From assembly GCA_034509735.1 (NCBI GenBank), contig JACGWO010000012.1:9608367-9672366 (forward strand): a DNA stretch of 64,000 bases. Reading direction: 5' to 3'. The first letter of the stretch is position 1. Each line of letters begins with the position of its first letter. Positions 43,419 through 54,158 of the stretch are shown here, in pieces. The translations under genes and the position numbers were made by a program. A model generated the notes under the pieces. That model made no database searches and was not told where the DNA came from. It saw only the letters and a list, made by a program, of their open reading frames with translations. This stretch comes from Sesamum alatum (taxonomy: Eukaryota; Streptophyta; Magnoliopsida; Lamiales; Pedaliaceae).

Positions 43419-44373
43419 ATGTCTAAGAACCCATTTTCCACCATTCTTGAGACACACAAATTCAATGGAACAAATTACAACGACTGGTTGCGCAATCTCA
43501 GGATAGTCCTAGATTACGAGAACCAAGGCTACGTCATGGACGAGCCTCTCCCTAGGACCTTGCCGGAAGGATCCACGCCAGAAGAACGTGAGACATTCGA
43601 GACTTGGCATAAGGATAACCGGAATGTCCGTAGCGTCATACTTGCTTCGATGACCAATGAGATTCAGAAGCAATATGAAAGGCTAGACGATGTCCCTTCC
43701 ATTATGGCTCGTCTTAAGGATTGCTATGCAGTCCCGGACCGGCATACTAGGTATGTCGCGACGAAGCGTTCTTTGGAACTAAAATGACAGAAGGATCCTC
43801 TGTACAAGAGCACGGGGTTAAAATGCTTACCCTGGTGGAAAAGCTCGAAGACCTAAAGGCAGGTCTCGATAATGAAACGTACATAGATGTGATCCTTCAG
43901 TCACTCCCACCCTTCTTTGACCAATTTATCGTCAACTACAACATGAACGCACTTGAGAAGGGCATTCATGAGTTGATCAATATGTTGGTGCAATACGAGG
44001 CAACGACTAAGAAGTCCACGCCTTCGGTATTGTTTGGAGGTGCTTCAACTTCCAATACGAAAGGCAAAGGTGCCGGACGTTGGAAGAAGAAGAAAGGGAA
44101 GGGAAAGGCCGTCAAAGCAGCTACGAACACTAAGAGTGTTCCCATTGCCAAAGAGAGGAAAGGCAAAGGAAAGGGAAAGGTTGTCTCCAAGCAACAGTCG
44201 AAGGCATATGACATATGTATCAACTGCCGTGAGAAAGAGCATTGGAAGAGCGAGTGCCCCAAACTCTTCTCGAACCAAGGTATTTATGTGATTGAGGTTA
44301 ATATGGTCACTAATTCTGCCTTTTGGGTATTAGATACCGGCTGTGGAGCTCACATTTGCAATAACTTGCGGTG
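43419..44373 (+). pseudogene. Copia gag and protease start (second family A unit)
   Basis: The frame opens MSKNPFSTILETHKFNG and is broken near 43767, where one base is missing (CGAAGCGTT versus CGAAGGCGTT at 29456), so a second frame (43784-44374) carries the rest. That part has the Lys/Gly-rich segment, a knuckle CINCREKEHWKSEC and the protease WVLDTGCGAH. The family sequence breaks at about 44373, losing the rest of the protease and the first half of integrase. Confidence 0.87.
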
Positions 44374-44870
44374 AATACCTTAGTACGGAGTTCCTAGATT
44401 ATCTAAAAGAACATGGTATAATATCAGAATGGACACCTACAGGAACACCACAGTTAAATGGTGTCTCTGAAAGGAGGAATCGAACCCTGTTGGACATGGT
44501 TCGGTCTATGATGAGTTTTACCAAATTGCCCTTATCGTTTTGAGGCTATGCACTAGAAATAGCAGCCAAATTATTGAATTTAGCGCCTACTAGCACATTG
44601 ACCCAAAAGCCATATGAGATATGGCACGGCAAGCCTGCGTCCTACAACTACTTGAAAGTGTGGGGTAGCCCCGCATACGTCAAGAGGTTAGTGAGAGATA
44701 AGCTAGAATCCAGGTCTAGCTTATGCAGGTACAATGGATACCCTAAGGAAACTGCGGGTTATTACTTTTATGACCCCTTGGAACAAAAGGTGTTTGTTTC
44801 AAGAAATGCAGTATTCTTGGAGCAAGGCTTCCCGGAGGATATCCAACTTGATGAGCTGATCCTTGAGGAA
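44373..44870 (+). pseudogene. Copia integrase C-terminal half (second family A unit)
   Basis: After the deletion the sequence resumes inside the integrase core at GGEYLSTEFLDYLKEHG, so the glutamate of the D,D,E triad is present but both Asp residues are gone. TGA at 44541-44543 replaces TGG in SFWGYAL. From 44574 the frame holds NLAPTSTLTQKPYEIWHGK and the tail VFVSRNAVFLEQGF. About 600 bp are missing relative to the first unit. Confidence 0.86.
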
Positions 44871-45938
44871 TCAAGTGATGGAATCCAGCCATCAGACACA
44901 GCCGCGGAACCCTCACCTAGAGGATTCAGGATAGACAGCCGAAGGGCTGACCAACCTCGAGAGGTCCAACATGCTAGGCATGAAGGACAGCCTCAGGAAC
45001 AGCCAGCCCCGGTTCCTGAACCACCGGCTCCGATACAGTCAGCGCCCACAGTCACCACTGACATTCCCGTTCTCCGTAGGTCCACTAGAGAGTCCAGACC
45101 TCCAGTGAGATATGGCTTTTTAGGAGCGACCGATCTTTTGGATAATGATCCTAAGACGTATGAAGAAGCGATGTCTGGCATCGACTCCGGGAAATGGCTT
45201 GAGGCCATGAAGGCCGAAATGGACTCCATGAACGAGAACCAAGTCTGGAGTCTTGTAGATCCACTGAAAGGTGTTAAGCCAGTGGGCTGTAAATGGGTCT
45301 ACAAGCGCAAACTTGGCGTTGATGGAGAAGTCACAACCTTTAAGGCTAGGCTTGTAGCTAAGGAATACACTCAACGACCCGGGGTCGATTTTGAGGATAC
45401 CTACTCGCCAGTAGCCATGGCTAAATCCATTCAGATTCTGCTCGCCATAGCAGCATGGTATGACTATAAGATATGGCAGATGGACGTGAAAACGGCCTTC
45501 CTCAACGGTTTCATTGAAGAAGAGATCTATATGGATCAGCCGGAGGGTTTCACGGTCACTGGAGAAGAACAGAAAGTCTGTCGTCTCCAGAAGTCCATCT
45601 ATGGCCTCAAACAAGCCTCCCGAAGTTGGAACATTCGCTTTGATGAAGTAATACGGGGTTATGACTTCATCAAAAACGAATCCGACCCTTGTGTATACAA
45701 GTAGGTCAGTGGGAGCTCAATAGTGTTCCTAGTGCTTTATGTGGATGACATTCTGCTCATTGGTAATGACGTTAGAATGTTAGGAAACACAAAAAGCATA
45801 GTTGTCAACCCAGTTTTCCATGAAGGACTTGGGTGAAGCCTCCTACATCCTAGGCATCCAGATTGTCAGGGACAGATCTAAAAGGATGTTAGGACTCACC
45901 CAAAACTCGTATATGGAGAAATCCTAAAGAGATATCGA
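44871..45938 (+). pseudogene. Copia reverse transcriptase (second family A unit)
   Basis: The frame begun at 44574 continues through a Pro/Gln-rich linker into the polymerase, with CKWVYKRK, FKARLVAKEYTQ, WQMDVKTAFLNGF and YGLKQASRSWNIRFDEV. It stops at TAG 45702-45704, where sister copies have AAG. The YVDD motif lies beyond the stop (about 45736), followed by indels near 45790 and 45920. The polymerase is not functional as read. Confidence 0.87.
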
Positions 45939-46727
45939 ATGGACAACTCCAAACGAGGATTCCTTCCAATGAGGCATGGGATCAAGTTATCCAAGAAACA
46001 GTCCCCACAGACTGATGAGGAACTTGAAAGGATGAAAGTCATCCCCTATGCTTCTGCCGTAGGTAGCATACAATATGCGGTCCACTGCACTAGGCCTGAC
46101 ATTGCATACGCTTTGAGCGTGACAAGCAGATATCAGTCCTGCGCAGGAGAGGCACATTGGAATGCTGTTAAGGGCATCCTTAAGTACCTAAGGAGGACTA
46201 AGGAAATGTTCCTAGTCTATGGCAATGGAGAACTAATTCTGGAAGGCTTTAGCGACGCTAGCTTCCAGTCTGATCACGATTATGCGAAGTCTCAATCGGG
46301 GTACGTATTCAAACTCAATGGAGGAGTAGTAGCTTGGAAAAGTTCCAAGCAAGCAACCATTGCTGACTCCACCACAGAGGCTGAATACATAGCAGCTTCA
46401 GAAGCTGCTAAGGAAGTGGTTTGGATGAGAAACTACATCCAAGAGTTGGGTGTGGTGCCTAGCATCGCCGAGCCCGTTGTCATCTTCTGTGATAACAACG
46501 GAGCAATAGCGCAAGCAAAGGAACCGAGATCTCATCACCGTTCCAAACACATTCTTAGACGCTACCATCTTCTTAGAGAAATGGTAGGAAGAGGTGACGT
46601 CCGGATGGACCGAGTCAACTGAGCAGACAACACAGCAGACCTGCTGACAAAGCCTATGTCGCAGAGCGCTCATACGCAACATCTTGAGAAGATGGGGATT
46701 AAGCATATGGGCAATTGTCTTTATAGG
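45939..46727 (+). pseudogene. Copia RNase H domain (second family A unit)
   Basis: A 227-codon frame covers the connection (MRHGIKLSKK, PYASAVGSIQY) and RNase H (GFSDASF, KSQSGYVF, DSTTEAEY, FCDNNGAI). TGA at 46620-46622 replaces TCA, cutting off the last 35 or so residues, which remain readable as ADLLTKPMSQSAHTQH. The polypurine tract follows. Confidence 0.87.
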
Positions 46728-46740
46728 TCAAGTGGGAGAT
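46727..46740 (+). other. Polypurine tract (second family A unit)
   Basis: GTCAAGTGGGAGAT lies directly before the LTR start TGTTAGAATAGG at 46741. Confidence 0.87.
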
Positions 46741-48689
46741 TGTTAGAATAGGTGAACATGTAAGCCAATTTTGGCAGGAATATGTAACCTATGTCTAGAC
46801 AATTTTTTGGTATTTGATAAAACCATTTATGAATAAAGAAGTGAAAATTCATATGGCAATACTTTGTTTACGTTCACTTATATCTGCATTTACATTTCTG
46901 TTCACTACGCAAACAAAGCCCACGGTCTGAGAATCGATTTCGGGGACTGGGACTATGCTTGGAGGTAGGTCCATGAAATCAATCTTGCCGAATCAGTCCG
47001 GAAATCTCCAAGTCAAGGAATCCCGAAAATGTGTACTGAGATTCCCTTTGAGACTTGCACTAAGCATCTGCTGTCGTATTTCATCGACGGGTGACGAAGG
47101 TCGTCTAAGCAGTGTTAGTGCGTCAGCATGCTAGGAAGCAGTTGACTGAGGTGACTCGCGGGAACCGTCTTACGGAGGACCTTGAGTATGGTCAGCAAGG
47201 TATGACGTGTATTCCCGTTCCAACGGTACAGGCCAAGTCCTTTGACTTGAGGAACTGCTGAGTTTACCTGTGCATCAGGTCTGTATCTTAGATATGGTGA
47301 GAGATTGTCAAAATACTCTTGGGTAGTCATAAGCCATGTCTAGTGCAGCTCGGGTGTACAGAGTGACAGTAGTTTCCAAGAAAGGATCTGTCTCCTGTCA
47401 AAAGGTATTGACAGTTGAGTCTCATGTATGCTCTGTGTCTTGTCCCTAAAATCTGTGGCCACAGTAACTGAACAGAAGGGAAAGGACAGACCGACACTTA
47501 GGTCCAAAATGGGTACCTGCTTTTTCCGTGCCCTAGACTCTAAGTGATGAGACCGAAGACAGAAGGACAAGTGTACTGTTAGAGCCTAAATGTTCATCCC
47601 CGATAATTTCACCTAGTCTCTAGTGCCACGGACCGTTGCTAGATGGCCACCCATGGTAACGGGCGGATTCTAGGAATCCGACCAAGTCTAGCTGAATGGT
47701 GAACCTAAAGAGTCACACACTATCCACACACACTTAAGTATTTAATTTGGAATTAAATATTGGAGTAAAGGAATGATTAAATTAGATTTAATCGGGTCTT
47801 ATATTTTCTTGGAGAAATTAATTCCTTCTATTTGATAAAGGGAATTAAATTAATAAATTGGATTTATTAAGGGAATTGATTTAATGGGCCTCGAATAAAT
47901 ATTAATATTTTTTTATTATATTTATTTGGCCCTTTGGAATATTTAATGGGATTTAAATATTCCATTAAATTAAAATCAACGATTGAGATGGAAGGCTAGG
48001 ATTTGTTTGACTAGGTCAAACACTAGTTTGATTAGGACTTTGACTAGGCCAAAATCCTAGTCAAATTAGGGTTCTTAGAGTTGGAGTTTAAAGAGGATTA
48101 AACTCCTCCTCTATAAATACCTCTAGCTTCCAACTATTCTAAGATGATGATTCTTGAAATCACACACACAACACACACTCCCCCTTCTCCTACATCTCGT
48201 CCGCCCCTCTCTCTCTCACTCTCCAAGAAAATTATTTCTTGTTCTTTTGTTCTTGGAACATTAGAACTAAGGAAGATTAGTCCCGTTAATTCATAACGTG
48301 TGATTGATCTATCCTCTCCAAAAATACTTGTTCGTTGCTAGCACGACGTGCAAGATACGTGGGTGGATCGTGTGTCATGATTTGGAGGGTCTCAAAAATG
48401 AGATCTCGGTGCAAAAACGGGGAACAACGCGTGCAGCCGTTGAATACGAAAACGACAACGGGTAGGTCTCGTTTTATTTTTCGTCCCTCTTTATTTTTCA
48501 ACTCTATGGCCTCCATGATTTCTTTACATGTTATATGATCATGAGATACACCGAACGCCCGGGAACCTCAAGGGTACACCCCTTGAGCGTGTTCTTTTAA
48601 ATTAAAAGCATGCTTTAATTTTTGTATGTTTATTTTTATCGTGCTTCCGCATTCGCGCAATTCCCGGGACGATCTACTGATTTCTTTCA
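46741..48689 (+). repeat. Family A LTR (3' LTR of second unit)
   Basis: This 1,949-bp LTR runs from TGTTAGAATAGGTGAAC to TTTCTTTCA. It belongs to the subtype with GATGATTCTTGAAA, like the nested LTRs rather than the outer 5' LTR at 21049. It is immediately followed by a second, partial A LTR. Confidence 0.9.
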
Positions 48690-49395
48690 AAGGGGAGATA
48701 GAAGGCTAGGATTGGTTTGACTAGGTCAAACACTAGTTTGACTAGGACTTTGACTAGGTCAAAATCCTAGTCAAATTAGAGTTCTTAGAGTTGGAGTTTA
48801 AAGAGGATTAAACTCCTCCTCTATATAACCCTCTAGCTTCCAACAATTGTAGCGTGATGAAATTCCAACACACACACACTCGTCTCTCTCCATCCTACCT
48901 CTCGTCCGCCCCCTCTCTCTCTACAAGAAATATATTTTGTTGTTCTTTTGTTCTTGGAACACTAGAACATTGATAAATCAATACCGTTAATTGATAACGT
49001 GTCGTTGATTCATCCACTCCAAAATATACACTTGTTCGTTGCTAGCACGGCGTACAAGATACGTGGGTGGATCGTGTGTCACGATTTGGAGGGTCTCAAG
49101 AACGAGATCTTGGTGCAAAACGGGGAACAACGCGAGTAGCCGTTTAAGACGAAAACGACAACGGGTAGGTCTCGGTTTACGTTTTCGCCTCTTTTTATTT
49201 TTCAACCCTATGGCCTCCATGATTGCTTACGTGTTATTTATTCATGAGATACACCAAACACCCGGGAAATCTCAAGGGTACACCCCTTGAGCATGTTCTT
49301 TAATTCATTAAAGCATGCTTTATTTTTTTGTACTTTATTTTATATCGCGCTTCCGCATTCGCGCAATTTCCCGGTACAATCCATGATTTCTTTCA
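48690..49395 (+). repeat. Partial family A LTR (3' third), right edge of the composite insertion
   Basis: About 706 bp from AAGGGGAGATAGAAGG to TTTCTTTCA match the end of the outer 5' LTR (from about 22315) and share its GATGAAATTCC subtype. It is fused head-to-tail to the preceding LTR. Its right end borders CTGAG, the second copy of the target-site duplication, so it is probably the remnant of the original 3' LTR. Confidence 0.88.
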
Positions 49396-50113
49396 CTGAG
49401 CTCCCACTGATCTTCTTGTATACACAAGGATCGGACTCGTTCTTGATGGAATCATATCCCCGTATGACTTCATCAAAATGTATGTTCCAGCTTTGGGAAG
49501 CTTGTTTGAGGCCATAGATGGACCTTTGGAGACAGCAGACCTTCTGCTCTTCTCCAACAGTTGTGAAACCTTCCGGCTGATCCATATAGATCTCTTCCTC
49601 TATGAAACCGTTGAGGAAGGCCGTTTTCACGTCCATCTGCCATATTTCATAGTCATACCATGCTGCTATGGCAAGCAGTATCCGAATGGACTTGGCCATT
49701 GCTACGGGCGAGTAGGTTTCCTCAAAATCGACCCCGGGTCGTTGAGTGTAACCGTTCGCCACAAGCCTGGCTTTGAAGGTTGTAACCTCCCCGTCAGCTC
49801 CAAGCTTACGCTTGTAGACCCATTTACACCCTACGGGTTTAACCCCTTTGGGTGGATCTACTAGGGTCCAAACCTTGTTTGTACCCATCGAGTCCATCTC
49901 GGATTTCATGGCCTCAAGCCACTGGTCCGAATCGATGTCCGACATCGCTTCTCCGTACGTCTTTGGATCATTATCCAACTGACCGGTCAGGCCCAGAAAT
50001 CCATACCTATCAGGTGCATGGGATACTCTGGCCGACCTACGGAGGACTGGAACAATATCATTGGGAACCACTGGCTCAGATGTCACTGCCGCCTCATGGA
50101 GTACCTCACTTGA
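49396..50113 (-). pseudogene. Copia reverse transcriptase N-terminal part (family B), upstream of the insertion
   Basis: The open stretch 50086-49396 includes the linker end, CKWVYKRKLG, FKARLVANGYTQ, WQMDVKTAFLNGF and YGLKQASQSWNIHFDEV, and runs to KKISGSS, where the composite insertion starts. The downstream half, beginning near LYVDD, is at 21048. A stop near 50115 (TAA within the EESSE stretch) separates it from integrase. Confidence 0.88.
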
Positions 50114-50640
50114 TTACTCAAGGAGTAACTCATCGCGTCGACTATCCGATGAAAAACCTTTTTCCAGGAACATTGTGTTTCGCGAGACAAAAACCTTTTG
50201 CTCGGAGGGATCATAGAAATAATACCCCGCAGTTTCTTTTGGATAGCCGATGAACCTGCATAAACTAGACCTCGAGTCCAGTTTATCTCCCACTAATATC
50301 TTGACATGTGCGGGGCAACCCCACACTTTCAAGTATTTGCAGGAGGCAGGCTTGCCGTGCCATATCTCATATGGCGTCTGGGATACCTTTTTAGATGGCG
50401 CCAAGTTCAAAACTTTGGCCGCCGTCTCAAGAGCGTATCCCCAGAAGGAAAGGGGTAGTTCGGTAAAACTCATCATGGATCGGACCATGTCCAACAAGGT
50501 CCGATTCCTCCTTTCAGACACACCATTAAGCTGCGGTGTTCCAGGAGGGATCCACTGAGAGAGAATCCCATTCTCTTTTAGATAATCAGTAAACTTAACA
50601 CTCAAATACTCTCCACCTCGGTCGGACCGAAGGGCTTTGA
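50114..50640 (-). pseudogene. Copia integrase C-terminal half (family B)
   Basis: The frame 50605-50114 has YLKENGILSQW, GTPQLNGVSERRNR, MVRSMMSFTELPLSFWGYALETAAK and YEIWHGKPASCKYLKVWG. It is out of frame with the upstream integrase core because of an indel near 50645. Together with 52082-50595 it would complete the integrase. Confidence 0.86.
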
Positions 50641-52124
50641 TCTTTCGACTGGTCTGGTTTCTCTACTTCAAGCCTGTATTCCTTAAACCTTTCAAAGGCT
50701 TCAGACTTGTACCTCATCAGGTAAACATAACCATACCGTGAGTGATCATCGGTAAAGGTTATGAAGTACGAGTACCCACCTCTAGCCTGAGTATTTAGTT
50801 GACCACAGACATCTGTATGGATCAAATCCAACAGACCAATGGCTAGCGTACTTTGTCCAACAAAGGGTTTCTTGGTCATCTTTCCCTTTAGACAGGATTC
50901 GCAGGTCGGTAGGTTGTCCAAATCGTCTATTTCTAGACTCTTTGCGTCCACCAACCTTCTTATCCTATCTTTAGAGATATGACCTAACCTCGCATGCCAT
51001 ATCTGTGCGTTATTATGATCATCACATTTTCGTTTGTGTTCTGCAGTCATAATCCAATTAGACTGTTGAAGTATGTACAGACCGTTGACCAATGTACCAA
51101 GCAGATGAGAAATACCATCTTTGATAATGAAAAAACCGTTTTTATTGATGGTAAATTCATATCGGTCCTTATCAAGGACCGGGATGGAAACAATGTTTTT
51201 AATCATGCTAGGTACATAGAAACAGTCGTTCAGTACAATCCTAACATGACTACTAATGGCTAACACTAGTGACCCTACGGCCTCCGCAGCAACGGCCTTG
51301 CCATCGCCTAGCCTTAGGATCATCTCATCCTTGGTTAGCCTTCTGCTTCTTTGCAGTGCCTGCAAATCATTGTAGATGTGAGCACCACACCCGGTATCCA
51401 ATACCCATGAAGCAGAATTAGTAATCATATTTACTTCAACCACAAACATACCTGGGTTGGAGAGGAGTTGTGCGCACTCCCTCTTCCAATGCCCTTTCCC
51501 TTTGCAATGCATGCAGACATCATTTGCTTTGGACCGCTGAGAACCACGGGCCTTCCCTTTCCCTTTTCTCGGTCCAACCGGAGCAACAGGGACGCCCGGA
51601 GCGCGAGTAGGGGCCGCAACCGTCTTCCCTTTGCCTTTCTTCCTCTTGCAGGGTCCGGCCCTCTTGCCATTCGCCTTGGAGGTCGAAGCCTCTCCTATCA
51701 ATACCGCCGGCGCCGACTTGTGTGTCGTTGCCTCGTATTGGACCAGCATGTTGATCAACTCATGAATAGACTTCTCAAGTCCGTTCATATTGTAGTTTAC
51801 AACAAACGGGTCATAGGATGGAGGAAACGACTGGAGGATCACGTCAATGTACGTGTCATTGTTAAGCCCAGCTTTAAGGTCCTCGAGTTTCTCCACTAGG
51901 GAGAGCATCTTGACCCCATGACTCTGTACAGACGCTCCTTCAGCGAGCTTGGTGCCAAAGAATGCTTTTGTGGCGGAATATCTAATATGCCTATCCGAAA
52001 CCGCATAAACCTCGTTCATGCGGAGCATTATGGCGGAGACGTTGTCCAGCCTCTCATACTGCTTCTGGATGTCGTTAGACATCGAAGCCAGTATGATACT
52101 GCGTACTTTCCGGTTGTCCTCATG
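50595..52124 (-). pseudogene. Copia gag main part, protease and integrase N-terminal half (family B)
   Basis: A 495-codon open stretch from 52082 is the longest coding frame in the window. It holds the capsid region, a basic segment, an intact knuckle CMHCKGKGHWKREC (starting about residue 190), protease DTGCGAH (about 229), the GAG-pre-integrase zinc region (WHARLGHISKDRI, CESCLKGKM) and the integrase core through TFTDDHSRYGYVYLM. It then runs out of frame near 50645. Upstream, a TGA at 52125-52127 cuts it from the gag start. Confidence 0.88.
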
Positions 52125-52313
52125 TCATTTCTCGAACGTCAAACGTTCTTCAGGCGTGGACCCCTCCAGTAAGTCGCTCGGTGGCGGCTCGTCCAAGACG
52201 TAGCCTTGGTTCTCGAAACCGAGGACAATCTTCAGGTTTCTCAGCCAGTCCGAGTAGTTCGTTCTGTTGAATTTGTTAGTCTCGAGAATCATGGTTAATA
52301 GGTTCTTAGACAT
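52125..52313 (-). pseudogene. Copia gag N-terminus, truncated by a nonsense codon (family B)
   Basis: The ATG at 52313 starts MSKNLLTMILETNKFN and runs 62 codons to TGA at 52125-52127, where other copies have TGG (Trp63). The remaining gag continues in the same frame after this single stop. The internal TATAAATAG box lies 97 bp upstream (52410-52418). Confidence 0.88.
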
Positions 52314-54144
52314 ATCTACATTAATGAAAATATAAAGCAGAAATTAGCAGATGATGGTAATATTATTGTTCAAGTGGAAGACTTGGTCTTTTAGTGTTTA
52401 ACCCTCCTACTATTTATACGAAAGTCCACTACTCTCAAGCGGAGTTTCGGGAAACCATTTCCTAGTGGGCTTGGGATCCACAAGCGTAATCTCCATGCCC
52501 CGCTTTTACGATTCACATGAAGAAGACCTCGTGGGAGATATCCAATATCATTCTCATCCAATGAGATTCCCAAGATATTTTGCCTCACTTATTCACATGG
52601 TTCCGAAAACTCCAAGCGAACCATGTTACTCAGTGTTGGGCCCGACCCATCAACCAAATCATGCCTCAAACTGTCTCCCCCCACGACTCGTGAGACAGGG
52701 AAACAGCGAGCGCAATCTTTTTGTTCACAACAATGGTGCAGCTTTCCCCTAGTCCAAGTGTGCCACGACTCGTGAGACCACACTTGGGTAGTGGTAGCTT
52801 CCTCACCACATTGTTGTGGATGGAAGGCTCGGACAGACCAAAATACCATTTTGATCCAAGTCCGTTCTGGGCCTAATATTTAATTTGGTCCAACCAAATG
52901 AGAGTTTGTGTATCACCGAGACCTCATCACATTATTGTGTTTTAGCATGCATAAATATCCAATATTTAAAGCGATAAATAAATACGCCGCATGCAGAAAA
53001 ACATAGCATACCCCTGGTAGGATGATCACAAGCCCAACCTATGCGACCCACTGAGCCCGCAGTGAGTTTATGTTCTGTCTAGGGTGGTCTTAAATTATTA
53101 CAATAATAATAAACCCATTGTCATTCCAATGGGCCTTGAAGTGATTCTTGGTTCACGCCTTGATGCTTCTCCTTGGGGTCTCCGACTCCAATTGCTTGTT
53201 AAAATTAAAACCTCACCAATCCTATCTACTCTCATTACAACTGAAAGTAATACATTGGTAATAAAGAAAACAAGCCTTAACATCATGAGGCTGAAAAATA
53301 CGGGAGATGATAGTCCCAAAAACAAGAGGCACGCAGGCCCCACCCAACAGAAAATAAATGATCATACATTCATCCATACATAAGGTCTAGGGCTCTTGTG
53401 ATCATCCCATGTTGATTCCATCAACTCACATAACATAATTATTCTAAATAATCATGCATAAATAACCAATGGATATTCCAAGTACCCAAGTGATGTCCAA
53501 CATCACAAAAGCATAAACATACAAATAATATGCAAAATTCAAATTTCAAATTTAATGGACATTTTACACAATGCATCCAATGCATCCAATGCATGTATTA
53601 ATCCCAAATTAATTAAGCAAATTTAATTCAAGGAATAATCCAATTATCCCAAAATCAAAAATGCAAAATTAACATATTTTCAGAATATTGTGCAGAAAAT
53701 ACAGAAAATTGAATTTTTCGAAAAAAGTGGAAAAACGGCACAAAATGGCCCAGCCGTTGTGCTGGCCGGCCGCCCACGCGCACAGGGCACCGCGCTGGGC
53801 CTCGGCCAGCAGCGGCCGGCTGCGCGCGCGCCTGTGCGCAGCGTCCGCGCGCATGGCGCGCGCGCAGACGCCCGCCTGCGCGCGGCCACTTCCGGCCCGA
53901 CCAAAATTTTTTTTTTTTTTTTTTAAAACTATTTCAGCACAATAAAATTAATATTATTCTGAAAATAAGCATGCAATTTTAGATCCAATCTAACAAAATT
54001 AATCATGCCAAAAGTCCATTAAGTCCAAACAATTGAATCATCATATTATTCATATATTTACGTAATCTAACATGCCAATAAAGCCATTTAAAAGCAAGTA
54101 GATCATGCCAAACACATAGATCTATGCCCCTTACATCGAACCGG
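52314..54144 (-). mobile_element. Family B leader (5' untranslated region), complete
   Basis: This is the only complete B leader here, from primer-binding site to gag, about 1.83 kb. It carries the reversed CACGACTCGTG dyads (52682-52692 and 52764-52774), a GC-rich island (about 53743-53902) next to a run of T, and AT-rich stretches. An 86-codon frame (52849-52589) is shared with the other two B leaders. It shows no telo-box palindrome. Confidence 0.83.
53743..53902. other. GC-rich island in family B leader
   Basis: About 160 bp rich in GCGCGC and CCGGCC, bounded by AT-rich DNA on the left and a run of about 18 T on the right. It occupies roughly the same relative leader position as the larger islands of family A, though the sequence is not clearly alignable by eye. 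Confidence 0.6.
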
Positions 54145-54156
54145 GCTCTGATACCA
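54145..54156 (-). other. Primer-binding site of family B element
   Basis: The plus strand reads GCTCTGATACCA, so the element strand reads TGGTATCAGAGC, complementary to initiator Met-tRNA. Two bases separate it from the LTR end at 54159. Confidence 0.92.
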
Positions 54157-54158
54157 CT

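Larger units (their letters stand above)
21049..49395 (+). mobile_element. 28.3-kb composite family A insertion with perfect 5-bp TSD
   Basis: The left edge is TGTTAGAATAGG (LTR start) and the right edge is TTTCTTTCA (LTR end). CTGAG occurs directly outside both edges (21044-21048 and 49396-49400), and the host reading frame would rejoin perfectly. The inside holds two tandem A units in plus orientation (21049-31142 and 31556-48689), a family B gag fragment between them, a nested minus-strand A element in each unit, and a partial LTR at the right end. A single original A insertion followed by duplication and deletion is the simplest history. Confidence 0.88.

Noticed and set aside
53908..53926. 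Run of T next to the family B GC island, considered as a poly(A) tail of a LINE or SINE in reverse
   Set aside because: No LINE or SINE body or target duplication is visible beside it, and it sits inside a continuous B leader.
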